5,148 nt of DNA from Candidatus Moraniibacteriota bacterium (GCA_017992575.1 JAGOOJ010000043.1:1-5148), one strand, 5' to 3'; positions 1 to 5,148 are shown, numbered from the stretch's first letter. A program made the numbers and translations. The notes: generated by a model not told the origin, from the sequence alone.

Positions 1-371
1 TTCTTAATCTGGTCCGAAACAGAACCGCCGATAAAATCAGTCCGCAGTTGAGTGATCGCTGGATCAAATGTTTGTAACTGAGCCAGCACCTGATCGTTCG
101 CTTGTTCATCAGAGGCGAGGAAACGCAGTAACATTCCACGATTATCCGTCGGCTGAATCGTCAGACTCTTGAGACCCAAAGATGATAGACTCGTTTCAAC
201 TTCCTGAACCACCGGGACTGGGTCTTTAGAAAACTGAACCTCCATGAGTGTTCCTCCTTTAAAATCTATACCGAGTTTCAATCCCCACACAATTAAAAGA
301 ACAATACTGGCAACAGTGAGCGCGACCGAAAGAATATAAGCGTATTTTCTTTTCTGTATGATTTGCAACAT
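1..371 (-). CDS. secF: SecF, protein translocase subunit (N-terminal part, cut by window edge)
   Basis: SecF pairs with SecD in the inner membrane and uses the proton motive force to help SecYEG release and fold exported proteins on the outer face. The ATG at 371 opens a frame with no stop to the window edge (123 codons seen; the usual SecF length is about 300). Residues 1-9 are basic and cytosolic, residues about 10-31 form the first membrane helix, and GIDFKGGTLMEV (34-45) matches the family motif G-[LI]-D-F-x-G-G-T that begins the periplasmic domain. The stretch ending FIGGSVSDQIKK fits the SecF pattern just before the second helix. The gene begins 24 bases after the secD stop, in the same reading frame, and the gap has no Shine-Dalgarno sequence. 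Translation is therefore probably coupled to secD, or reached through its TAG codon. The C-terminal membrane helices lie outside the window. Confidence 0.93.
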   Translation of the reverse strand, partial: MLQIIQKRKYAYILSVALTVASIVLLIVWGLKLGIDFKGGTLMEVQFSKDPVPVVQEVETSLSSLGLKSLTIQPTDNRGMLLRFLASDEQANDQVLAQLQTFDPAITQLRTDFIGGSVSDQIK

Positions 372-395
372 ATTTTTATAGTGAGCGGAGCCGAA

Positions 396-2084
396 CTATT
401 CCAGTGGCTTTTTAGGAGAAACGAGAAGTTTCGGGTGGCGTTCCATCCATTCACCAGCCAAGAAGGTCGTGGTAATACGAACCAGCACCACTGCTGTAAA
501 GAGGGAGAGCAGTACACCCAGTGCCAAAATAACAGCAAATCCTTTAACAAAACCCGTTCCCAAACCAATCAGAATAAGCGTCGTAATCAGTGTCGAAACA
601 TGACCATCACGAATACTTGGCCAGGCACGACGGAAGCCCTCTGTAATAGATCGAACAACGCCTTTCCCGTACGAAAGTTCTTCTCGTGTACGCTCGAAAA
701 TAAGGACGTTGGCATCAACTGCGATACCGATAGAAAGAATGAATCCAGCGATACCGGACAGCGTCACTGTGATGGCAAACGGCGTAAACACTGAAAGTTT
801 AAAGAGTGTGAGAAGCATGGCGGTATAGAGAAGCAGTGCCAAAACAGCTACTACTCCGAGCAAACGGTAATAAAATACCATGAAAACAGCCACCGCTCCC
901 AAACCAACCAACCCAGCAAAGAGACTTTTCTGTAAGGCGTACTCCGCAAGAGAAGCGTCGACGCTAAATTGACGATCAAGTTCAATCGGTACCGGAAGCG
1001 CTCCCTCGTTCAGACGTTTCACCAAATCATTGGCTTCTTTCATAGTAAAATTACCGGTAATAACCGCCTGTCCTGCGACAATTTCGCTCTGTACCGTAGG
1101 CTGACTGATAATTTCATCATCCAGAAAGATAGCTACCGGTTTGCCGATGTTTCGTTTCGTAATCTCTGCAAAAAGCGCTGTCCCCTCATCATCAAACTGG
1201 AGAGCGATCTGGGGCGATCCGATACCCTGAGATTGATAATCGACGTAGGCATTTTTCAAATTTTTCCCCGAGAGTCCTGCTGCCTTCCAGGCCAGTTTTG
1301 GAAAATCAGTAAAGGCATACTTGCGAAAGAGAATATGTGCTCCGTGAACCTCACGACCATCACCTTCACCTCGCTCTTCAATTTTTTTGATTATGTGCCA
1401 TCCGAACTGACTCTCAACCAACAGAGGCGAAACCGAACCCGAAGCAAGAGTGGTATCAAACAGTACCGCATCGAACTCGGGAACAAATGTGCCACTCTTG
1501 GCAAAATCCAAATCGCCACCTTTATCCTTAGAACCAGGATCTTGACTAAACTGAGATGCCAAGGTTGAAAATTCTTCACCACTCTTCACTCGATTCAGAA
1601 CACTTTCAGCCTGGCTCTTACTTTGTCCATTTAACGCATCGAGCTGTTGCTGATCGTCCGAACTCAAAACACCATCCGATGGTTCCCGAAACTCCAAAAA
1701 CGGCGTTTCTTTGATCATTTTTTTGGCCTGTTCAATGTCCTTGATGCCAGGAAGCTCAACAATAATACGGTGTTCACTTCCGGAACGTGAGAGTTGAACG
1801 AGGGGTTCTCCGACACCGAAAGCATTCACGCGTCGCTCAATAACCGCCTCAGCAGCAGTCAAAGCATCAGTTACTTTAGCACTCTCAATCTGAGAAACAT
1901 CAGCATTGTATTCGAGGTGAATACCACCCTGTAAATCAAGTCCCCGATTCACTTTCAATCCATCCACCATGTTGAAAACGGGTGGAATAAATTTCACTGC
2001 TTGTGGATAGGAAATAATACCACAAACGAGGCCAAGCAAAAGCACCAAGCTGAATTGGTAGCGAATTTTGACGTAAGGTTTCAT
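396..2084 (-). CDS. secD: SecD, protein translocase subunit, with inserted parvulin-type prolyl isomerase domain
   Basis: SecD is an RND-fold membrane subunit that pulls translocating chains through SecYEG using the proton gradient. The protein has 562 residues: a first membrane helix (about 10-27), the P1 motif RGLDLQGGIHLEY (47-59), the region around LPGIKDIEQAKK (111-122), then an inserted parvulin domain (about 155-255). The normal P1 sequence resumes at AGLSGKNLKNAYV (269-281). GTALFAEIT and GKPVAIFLDDEIISQP (301-329) and GALPVPIE (361-368) follow. Five more helices (about 388-537) include the signature VDANVLIFERTREEL (456-470). DGHVSTLIT (493-501) and GTGFVKGFAVILALG (509-523) match the last conserved motifs. 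I chose ATG 2084 rather than the upstream in-frame ATG at 2150, because the extra 22 residues do not resemble SecD and contain the predicted promoter. The gene ends in TAG and is followed by secF. SecD identity is secure. Confidence 0.96.
   Translation of the reverse strand: MKPYVKIRYQFSLVLLLGLVCGIISYPQAVKFIPPVFNMVDGLKVNRGLDLQGGIHLEYNADVSQIESAKVTDALTAAEAVIERRVNAFGVGEPLVQLSRSGSEHRIIVELPGIKDIEQAKKMIKETPFLEFREPSDGVLSSDDQQQLDALNGQSKSQAESVLNRVKSGEEFSTLASQFSQDPGSKDKGGDLDFAKSGTFVPEFDAVLFDTTLASGSVSPLLVESQFGWHIIKKIEERGEGDGREVHGAHILFRKYAFTDFPKLAWKAAGLSGKNLKNAYVDYQSQGIGSPQIALQFDDEGTALFAEITKRNIGKPVAIFLDDEIISQPTVQSEIVAGQAVITGNFTMKEANDLVKRLNEGALPVPIELDRQFSVDASLAEYALQKSLFAGLVGLGAVAVFMVFYYRLLGVVAVLALLLYTAMLLTLFKLSVFTPFAITVTLSGIAGFILSIGIAVDANVLIFERTREELSYGKGVVRSITEGFRRAWPSIRDGHVSTLITTLILIGLGTGFVKGFAVILALGVLLSLFTAVVLVRITTTFLAGEWMERHPKLLVSPKKPLE
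1320..1622 (-). other. Parvulin (PpiC/rotamase) domain inserted in SecD P1, apparently circularly permuted
   Basis: These bases encode SecD residues about 155-255. Visible parvulin hallmarks, in order, are: an amphipathic helix with VKSGEEFSTLASQFSQDPGS (166-185), KGGDLDF (188-194), GTFVPEFDAVLF (198-209), and SQFGWHIIKKIEER (225-238). The strand that normally opens a parvulin domain and carries its first active-site histidine (the HILV motif of PpiC) is missing before the helix. It appears instead at the end, as EVHGAHILFRK (245-255), after a short GEGDGR linker. Both pocket histidines (H250 and H230) are present, and the position equivalent to PpiC Cys40 is Asp182, a common bacterial variant. 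Activity is therefore plausible. The insertion sits between LEFRE and the GLSGKNL motif in the domain facing the periplasm or cell exterior. Domain identity is clear; the permutation is inferred from motif order alone. Confidence 0.87.
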
Positions 2085-2120
2085 GTCTTCGAGTATACCC
2101 GAAACAGAAAAATCAGGCAA
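2085..2120 (-). promoter_or_regulatory. Predicted secD promoter giving a leaderless mRNA
   Basis: Reading the minus strand, TTGCCT (2115-2120) and TATACT (2092-2097) are separated by exactly 17 bases, matching the sigma70 pattern at 4/6 and 5/6 positions. The -10 box is preceded by GGG rather than by an extended TGn motif. Only seven bases separate the -10 box from the ATG at 2084, so a standard start point would fall on or next to the A of the ATG. No ribosome binding site is present in that interval. This is a pattern match only. Confidence 0.5.
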
Positions 2121-2130
2121 ATTAGAGCCT
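2108..2130 (-). terminator. Weak terminator-like hairpin after the ABC-F gene
   Basis: On the minus strand, AGGC (2127-2130) and GCCT (2115-2118) can pair around an eight-base loop, followed by GATTTTT (2108-2114). The four-pair stem is weak, although upstream A residues could extend it against the T tract. The 3' arm overlaps the -35 box of the predicted secD promoter, so ABC-F termination and secD initiation may share sequence. Read-through into secD is likely if the stem is as weak as it looks. Confidence 0.3.
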
Positions 2131-2152
2131 TTTTGAAGAAATAGTAGCAAAT

Positions 2153-3868
2153 CTACTTACCATGTTTCTCTTCCAGTCGTTTCAGAACCCGTTTGACCTG
2201 AGGGAGAGCCGATGCTTCATAGGCGGCATAATCGGTAACCGGTACCAGAAGACCGTCTGCCAAGAGATACTTATGAGAAAGCGCCACGCGCTCCAAAAAG
2301 AGCCGATCATGAGTTACCAAGAGAATAGTACCTGGATATTCTGCCAGTGCCTCCTCCAAGGCTTCAATAGCCTCCAAATCAAGATGATTCGTCGGTTCAT
2401 CAAGTACCAGCACGTTCGCCTGGAGCATACTCAAAAGCGCCAGGATAAGACGCACTCGCTCGCCGGGACTCAAACTAGCAATCTTGCTATCGAGAGTGTC
2501 CGGTGGAAACTGAAAAGCAGAGAGACACAGTGATGTTTCAAACACATCAAAGTTTGGCACGCGCTTTTTAAAGAGCTCTCGAGGTGTCAAAGCCTGCGAA
2601 ATATTCTCGTGTTCTTGCATCAAATAACCGAATACTACCTTTTCACCACGGATGACCTCACCTGATACTGACGGAAGTGTCCCGGTGATAGTTTGAAGCA
2701 GAGTCGATTTTCCGGCTCCGTTGTTTCCCAAAATAGCCAGACGCGCTCCCAGTGGAATATCCAAATCGATAGGCCCGCCTGTAAAAGGAGTTCCCTTATT
2801 TACTTGTGCCTGATACCCAAATACGAGTTGCTTCAAAAGAATACTACTCTCTTCGTTCTTTTCAGCTTCCAAAACAATATTCAGTGGCGGACGTTCATGT
2901 GGTCGTTCGATATCATCAAGTCGCTTCTGCCGACCCTCAAGCGCCTTAGCCGAAGCATCAAACTTACGCGTGGCTCGTTCTTTTTTATAATTGGAAGTAA
3001 ATTTATCGTTATCTGGTGCCGCTTTTTCCTGAACCCGAATGACCCACTCTTTCTTTTCGGCAATCGATTCAAACAAACGATCCCGCTCCTCTTCCTGCAT
3101 ACGATACTGCTCTTTGTGACGACGAAAAGCATGTGCTTTCATTTCAGCAAACTCGCTCCACCCGCCAGTGTACATGACGGCACTGCGAGAAAACCAATCA
3201 ATCTCCACTACCTTTTTCACCACATGATCGAGAAACCGCCGATCATGAGAGGCGATGAGACAGGTCGCCTTGGTTCGACGTAAATAGTTCTCTAGCCACA
3301 GGAGTACTGGCAAATCAAGGTTATTGGTCGGTTCATCAAGTAACAAAATATCAACACCACGAAGAAGTACTCCCGCTAAGGCAGCTTTGCGTTTTTCCCC
3401 ACCAGAAAGCTCTGCAAGTGGACGTTCAAGTCCGACATGAGAGAGAAACAACCCTTCCAAAACCCCCTTAGCCCGGCGTTCGAAATCATAGCCTCCGAGC
3501 CGTTCGTAGTCGTGTGCGACCAATTCGAACTGGGCAAGAATCGCCTCTTCATCCAGATTCTTTTCCAGACGCTTCATATCCTTTTCCAGTTCGGCCAATC
3601 CCGCCATACGCCGGAGATATTCCAAAAGCGTTTCCTTTGGAAGCGCCCCGACTTCCTGTGGAAGATAACCCACTAAACAACGATTTGGTACGATACGTTC
3701 TCCTCGCTCAAAGGTCTCGAGGCCAGCAGCAATCTTTAAAATGGTCGATTTCCCAACACCATTCTGACCAACAAGAGCTACTTTTTGACCTTCGCCCAAC
3801 GAAAAAGAGACCTTTTCCAGGACACGATGTAAACCATAGGTTTTGCGAATATTTCTGAGAGTCAACAT
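2153..3868 (-). CDS. ABC-F family ATPase, probable ribosome-acting translation factor
   Basis: ABC-F proteins are soluble twin-ATPase proteins without membrane domains. They bind the ribosomal E site to relieve stalled states, and some confer antibiotic resistance. The 571-residue product has two nucleotide-binding domains. The first has Walker A GQNGVGKST (34-42), signature LSGGEKRK (154-161), Walker B LLLDEPTNNLDL (175-186) and switch SHD (207-209). The second has GNNGAGKST (381-389), LSPGERVR (466-473), VLVLDEPTNHLDL (486-498) and THD (519-521). Between them, residues about 236-330 form a charged helical linker containing APDNDKF (284-290), which would contact P-site tRNA. Both catalytic glutamates are present. 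The start at 3868 begins right at the domain (MLTLRNIRKTYG). Upstream in-frame ATGs at 3889 and 4045 would add non-conserved residues, and the latter would overlap the Nudix gene. I cannot assign it to EttA, Uup or a resistance subfamily with confidence. Confidence 0.93.
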   Translation of the reverse strand: MLTLRNIRKTYGLHRVLEKVSFSLGEGQKVALVGQNGVGKSTILKIAAGLETFERGERIVPNRCLVGYLPQEVGALPKETLLEYLRRMAGLAELEKDMKRLEKNLDEEAILAQFELVAHDYERLGGYDFERRAKGVLEGLFLSHVGLERPLAELSGGEKRKAALAGVLLRGVDILLLDEPTNNLDLPVLLWLENYLRRTKATCLIASHDRRFLDHVVKKVVEIDWFSRSAVMYTGGWSEFAEMKAHAFRRHKEQYRMQEEERDRLFESIAEKKEWVIRVQEKAAPDNDKFTSNYKKERATRKFDASAKALEGRQKRLDDIERPHERPPLNIVLEAEKNEESSILLKQLVFGYQAQVNKGTPFTGGPIDLDIPLGARLAILGNNGAGKSTLLQTITGTLPSVSGEVIRGEKVVFGYLMQEHENISQALTPRELFKKRVPNFDVFETSLCLSAFQFPPDTLDSKIASLSPGERVRLILALLSMLQANVLVLDEPTNHLDLEAIEALEEALAEYPGTILLVTHDRLFLERVALSHKYLLADGLLVPVTDYAAYEASALPQVKRVLKRLEEKHGK

Positions 3869-3897
3869 AAGATATGAACAATACCCCATTTCCTCAT
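3862..3897 (-). promoter_or_regulatory. Possible 11-codon leader ORF overlapping the ABC-F start
   Basis: On the minus strand, ATG at 3897 opens the short frame MRKWGIVHILC, which ends in a TGA (3862-3864) lying inside the first codons of the ABC-F gene. The two frames overlap at TTATGTTGA. A GGGGG run nine bases before the ATG could act as a ribosome binding site and lies inside the inverted repeat at 3893-3936. Short leader peptides controlling ABC-F genes are known for some resistance members. Here the ORF is so short that chance is a real alternative, and it would be transcribed only from a promoter upstream of the inverted repeat. Confidence 0.25.
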
Positions 3898-3906
3898 AAA
3901 AATCAA
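3878..3906 (-). promoter_or_regulatory. Weak candidate promoter for the ABC-F gene
   Basis: Reading the minus strand, TTGATT (3901-3906) and TATTGT (3878-3883) lie 17 bases apart, each matching the sigma70 consensus at 4/6 positions. Nine bases separate the -10 candidate from the ATG at 3868, predicting a leader of only about two or three bases. The -35 element overlaps one arm of the inverted repeat at 3893-3936. The match is modest. The spacing resembles that at secD, which is the main reason to list it. Confidence 0.3.
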
Positions 3907-3936
3907 CCCCCGAATATTCTGGGTAATTTTTATGAG
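3893..3936 (-). terminator. 44-base inverted repeat, likely terminator or attenuator between the Nudix and ABC-F genes
   Basis: Perfect 11-base arms, CTCATAAAAAT (3893-3903) and ATTTTTATGAG (3926-3936), enclose a centre with CCCCC, the palindrome GAATATTC and GGG, which can also pair. On either strand the GC-rich inner stem is followed by a T-rich arm (TTGATTTTT on minus, TAATTTTT on plus), so it could work as a bidirectional Rho-independent terminator. On the minus strand it starts about 15 bases after the Nudix stop codon, a normal terminator position. It also sits immediately before the ABC-F start and could instead act as an attenuator for that gene. The repeat is certain; its role is inferred. 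Confidence 0.65.
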
Positions 3937-3951
3937 AGTTTTCTGAATTTC

Positions 3952-4458
3952 CTAACAGGCTTGTAAGTATTCTTCCGTTTCTCGAAGCACACGCTTGGCA
4001 TTCCCAAAAGTGACCCGTTTCAGGGCTGTTGCATAGTTTTCCCAAACAAACCCCTGATGCTCATGAGAAATAACGACGGCTTCAGTTTTTGTTTCTGCTG
4101 GATAGAAATGAACTACCTTAAAAATCCAAATCCCCTGATTATTACGCAACCGCTTCTCTCGTTCCATTCCTTTTGCCACATAAAAATAACGAATGCTCAC
4201 CCGGAAAGAAAAAACGTCTAAATCTTTGATTCCCGATTCTTCTTCTGTTTCTCTTCGTAGGGTCATTTCTTCTGTTTCTCCTTCCTCAACATGACCCTTG
4301 GCAAAATCAAAATGTCCACTCGGATAGTGAAGCAAGAGATACCGTCGTTCACTATCCACGGTGCGGAATACAACCGCTCCAACGGATGTTTCCCAGATAA
4401 CCGGGGCACCGAAAAAACGAAAGATGTGATAGACTGCTTTGGAAACAGGAAGTTTCAT
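3952..4458 (-). CDS. Nudix hydrolase, probable diadenosine tetraphosphate (Ap4A) hydrolase
   Basis: This enzyme most likely cleaves Ap4A or related dinucleoside polyphosphates in the cytoplasm, using metal ions held by the Nudix helix. The 168-residue protein has strand SVGAVVF (25-31), LLLHYPSGHFDFAKGHVEEGE (41-61) and a complete Nudix box from G55 to I77 (G-x5-E-x7-RE-x-x-EE-x-G-I). The metal-binding residues E70, E73 and E74 are intact. SHEHQGFVW (131-139) and the C-terminal helical region FGNAKRVLRETEEYL (151-165) match the Ap4A hydrolase subgroup (human NUDT2 type) rather than MutT. A 24-residue N-terminal extension precedes the fold. I chose ATG 4458; an upstream in-frame ATG at 4482 would add only a hydrophobic octapeptide and cover the -10-like box. 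The gene ends in TAG 83 bases before the ABC-F gene. Nudix membership is secure; the substrate is inferred from similarity, and RNA 5'-end or nucleoside triphosphate cleavage cannot be excluded. Confidence 0.9.
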   Translation of the reverse strand: MKLPVSKAVYHIFRFFGAPVIWETSVGAVVFRTVDSERRYLLLHYPSGHFDFAKGHVEEGETEEMTLRRETEEESGIKDLDVFSFRVSIRYFYVAKGMEREKRLRNNQGIWIFKVVHFYPAETKTEAVVISHEHQGFVWENYATALKRVTFGNAKRVLRETEEYLQAC

Positions 4459-4468
4459 AGAAAAAAAG

Positions 4469-4474
4469 ATTATC
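4469..4474 (-). promoter_or_regulatory. Candidate -10 box of the Nudix gene
   Basis: GATAAT on the minus strand matches the -10 consensus at 5/6 positions and lies ten bases before the ATG at 4458. No good -35 hexamer is found 16-18 bases upstream (TGAAGC at 17). A TTGACT only three bases upstream is too close to serve. If real, the mRNA leader would be about three bases and T-rich, again without a ribosome binding site. Confidence 0.3.
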
Positions 4475-4534
4475 AAAGTCAATAAAAAGAGGCTTCATCC
4501 TAAACATCGTACCAAAAAATACTCGGCTCATTTA

Positions 4535-4563
4535 TTGACAAAAGCCTCGAATACCTCTATAGT
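4535..4563 (+). promoter_or_regulatory. Strong sigma70-type promoter for the PBP gene
   Basis: TTGACA (4535-4540, 6/6) and TATAGT (4558-4563, 5/6) are separated by exactly 17 bases, the best promoter in the window. The expected start point is near 4570, giving a leader of about 19 bases before the ATG at 4589. The leader has no Shine-Dalgarno motif. This is the plus-strand half of the 130-base divergent region between the Nudix and PBP genes, in which I see no other defined operator or repeat. Confidence 0.75.
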
Positions 4564-4588
4564 ATCATACTATTCGAAATATGCCCTC

Positions 4589-5148
4589 ATGCCCATTTTT
4601 TCTCAGGTTCCTCTAAAAAAAATATTCGTTTCCCTTATTCGAGAAACGATGTTTTTTTCTGTCCTCCTTCTCCTCGGCACGGTAGCTGGACTCACCGCAG
4701 TCTATCAGTACACTATTCCCGACATAAGTAGTATCCGAGACTATCCTTTCCATCTCCCAACTATTCTGTATGATCGAACCGGGAAACAGGAATTGTACCG
4801 TCTCTACGGAGAAGAAAACCGTGTCGTTATTGACCACGACGCTATTCCTGAATCAATCCGTCTCGCTACTATCGCTTCAGAAGATGCTGGTTTCTACTCC
4901 CATCATGGAGTCGACCCACTCTCTATCTTGCGAGCAGTCTGGGCTAACCTCCGAAGCGGGCAAATCGAGCAGGGCGGATCCACTATCACCCAACAACTTG
5001 CCCGAGCCCTGTTCCTCAATAACGAACAGACCTTCAAGCGAAAGATTATTGAAGCTATATTGGCTATCAAAATTGACCGTACCCTCTCGAAAGAAGAAAT
5101 TCTTGATTTGTATTTAAACACTATCCCCTACGGCTCCAATACCTACGG
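4589..5148 (+). CDS. Class A penicillin-binding protein / peptidoglycan glycosyltransferase (N-terminal part, cut by window edge)
   Basis: The product polymerises lipid II into glycan strands on the outer face of the membrane; a class A PBP would also cross-link them with a C-terminal transpeptidase domain that lies beyond the window. The 186 complete codons encode a short basic cytosolic tail, one membrane helix (about 21-42), then a family 51 glycosyltransferase domain. Its conserved motifs are SEDAGFYSHHGVD (97-109), with catalytic Glu98; QGGSTITQQLARALFL (128-143); FKRKIIEAILA (149-159); and SKEEILDLYLNTIPYG (167-182). ATG 4589 is preferred because it leaves a short charged N-terminus before the helix and follows the promoter at a sensible distance. 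ATG 4649 would begin inside the helix. It diverges from the Nudix gene and has its own promoter. Whether it is a bifunctional PBP or a monofunctional transglycosylase cannot be told here; the YDRTGKQELYRL segment before the domain favours PBP1A-like. Confidence 0.92.
   Translation, partial: MPIFSQVPLKKIFVSLIRETMFFSVLLLLGTVAGLTAVYQYTIPDISSIRDYPFHLPTILYDRTGKQELYRLYGEENRVVIDHDAIPESIRLATIASEDAGFYSHHGVDPLSILRAVWANLRSGQIEQGGSTITQQLARALFLNNEQTFKRKIIEAILAIKIDRTLSKEEILDLYLNTIPYGSNTY

Noticed and set aside
363..794. Plus-strand open frame of 143 codons
   Set aside because: It lies opposite secD, has a low-complexity Asn/Gln/Lys-rich product and no recognisable motif; the minus strand encodes conserved SecD membrane helices here.
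969..1568. Plus-strand open frame of 199 codons
   Set aside because: Antisense to the conserved P1 and parvulin parts of SecD; its product resembles no family and has no plausible start signals.
2085..2150. N-terminal extension of SecD to the ATG at 2150
   Set aside because: The extra 22 residues do not resemble a SecD N-terminus, and the segment holds the predicted promoter; MKPYVKIRYQ followed by the first helix is the typical start.
2693..3283. Plus-strand open frame of 196 codons
   Set aside because: Antisense to the ABC-F gene, whose motifs are intact on the other strand; treated as a shadow frame.
2301..3350. Repeated stretches such as GGTTCATCAAGTA near 2394 and 3332
   Set aside because: These encode the matching DEPTN Walker B segments of the two duplicated ATPase domains, not a DNA repeat with its own role.
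3893..3936. Inverted repeat as an insertion sequence end or miniature element
   Set aside because: There is no second copy, no flanking target duplication and no transposase; the position right after a stop codon and the internal GC stem with T-rich flanks fit a terminator or attenuator better.
3869..4045. N-terminal extension of the ABC-F gene to the ATG at 4045
   Set aside because: The extra 59 residues are not ABC-F-like, would overlap the Nudix gene and would read through the inverted repeat; the domain begins at the ATG at 3868.
4581..4616. Eleven-codon upstream ORF starting at ATG 4581, overlapping the PBP start in another frame
   Set aside because: It is within chance expectation, has no ribosome binding site and no notable codons.

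Overview
This is an ordinary bacterial chromosomal stretch of housekeeping genes. It contains one clearly unusual protein: a SecD with a parvulin-type prolyl isomerase domain built into its periplasmic region. I see no mobile element, CRISPR array, tRNA or rRNA. Four genes lie on the minus strand and, read in transcription order (right to left), are: a Nudix hydrolase of the Ap4A-hydrolase type (3952-4458), an ABC-F ATPase (2153-3868), secD (396-2084) and the start of secF (1-371, running off the left edge). A fifth gene diverges from the Nudix gene on the plus strand: the N-terminal part of a class A penicillin-binding protein with a family 51 glycosyltransferase domain (4589-5148, running off the right edge).

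The organism cannot be named from this window. Base composition is close to balanced with a mild AT excess. None of the five start codons has a convincing Shine-Dalgarno sequence, and on minus-strand genes the best -10-like hexamers sit only about 7-10 bases before the ATG, which suggests leaderless or nearly leaderless mRNAs. All three visible stop codons are TAG. Separate secD and secF genes, a murein glycosyltransferase and SD-poor starts would fit a Patescibacteria (CPR) lineage, but this is a weak inference.

Region by region: secF and secD form a tight pair separated by 24 bases, in the same frame, so that only one TAG codon prevents a SecDF fusion. The 68-base gap between the ABC-F gene and secD holds a well-spaced promoter for secD overlapping a weak terminator-like hairpin. 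The 83-base gap between the Nudix and ABC-F genes holds a strong 44-base inverted repeat and a possible 11-codon leader ORF that overlaps the ABC-F start. The 130-base divergent region between the Nudix gene and the PBP gene holds a near-consensus sigma70 promoter (TTGACA-17-TATAGT) for the PBP gene.

Functionally, SecD and SecF assist the SecYEG translocon from the outer face of the membrane, and the inserted isomerase would put proline isomerisation directly at the exit of the channel. The PBP polymerises peptidoglycan outside the membrane. The ABC-F protein probably acts on ribosomes, and the Nudix enzyme probably clears dinucleoside polyphosphates. The main points for follow-up are the apparently circularly permuted parvulin domain in SecD, the TAG-separated secD/secF pair, and the structured leader in front of the ABC-F gene.
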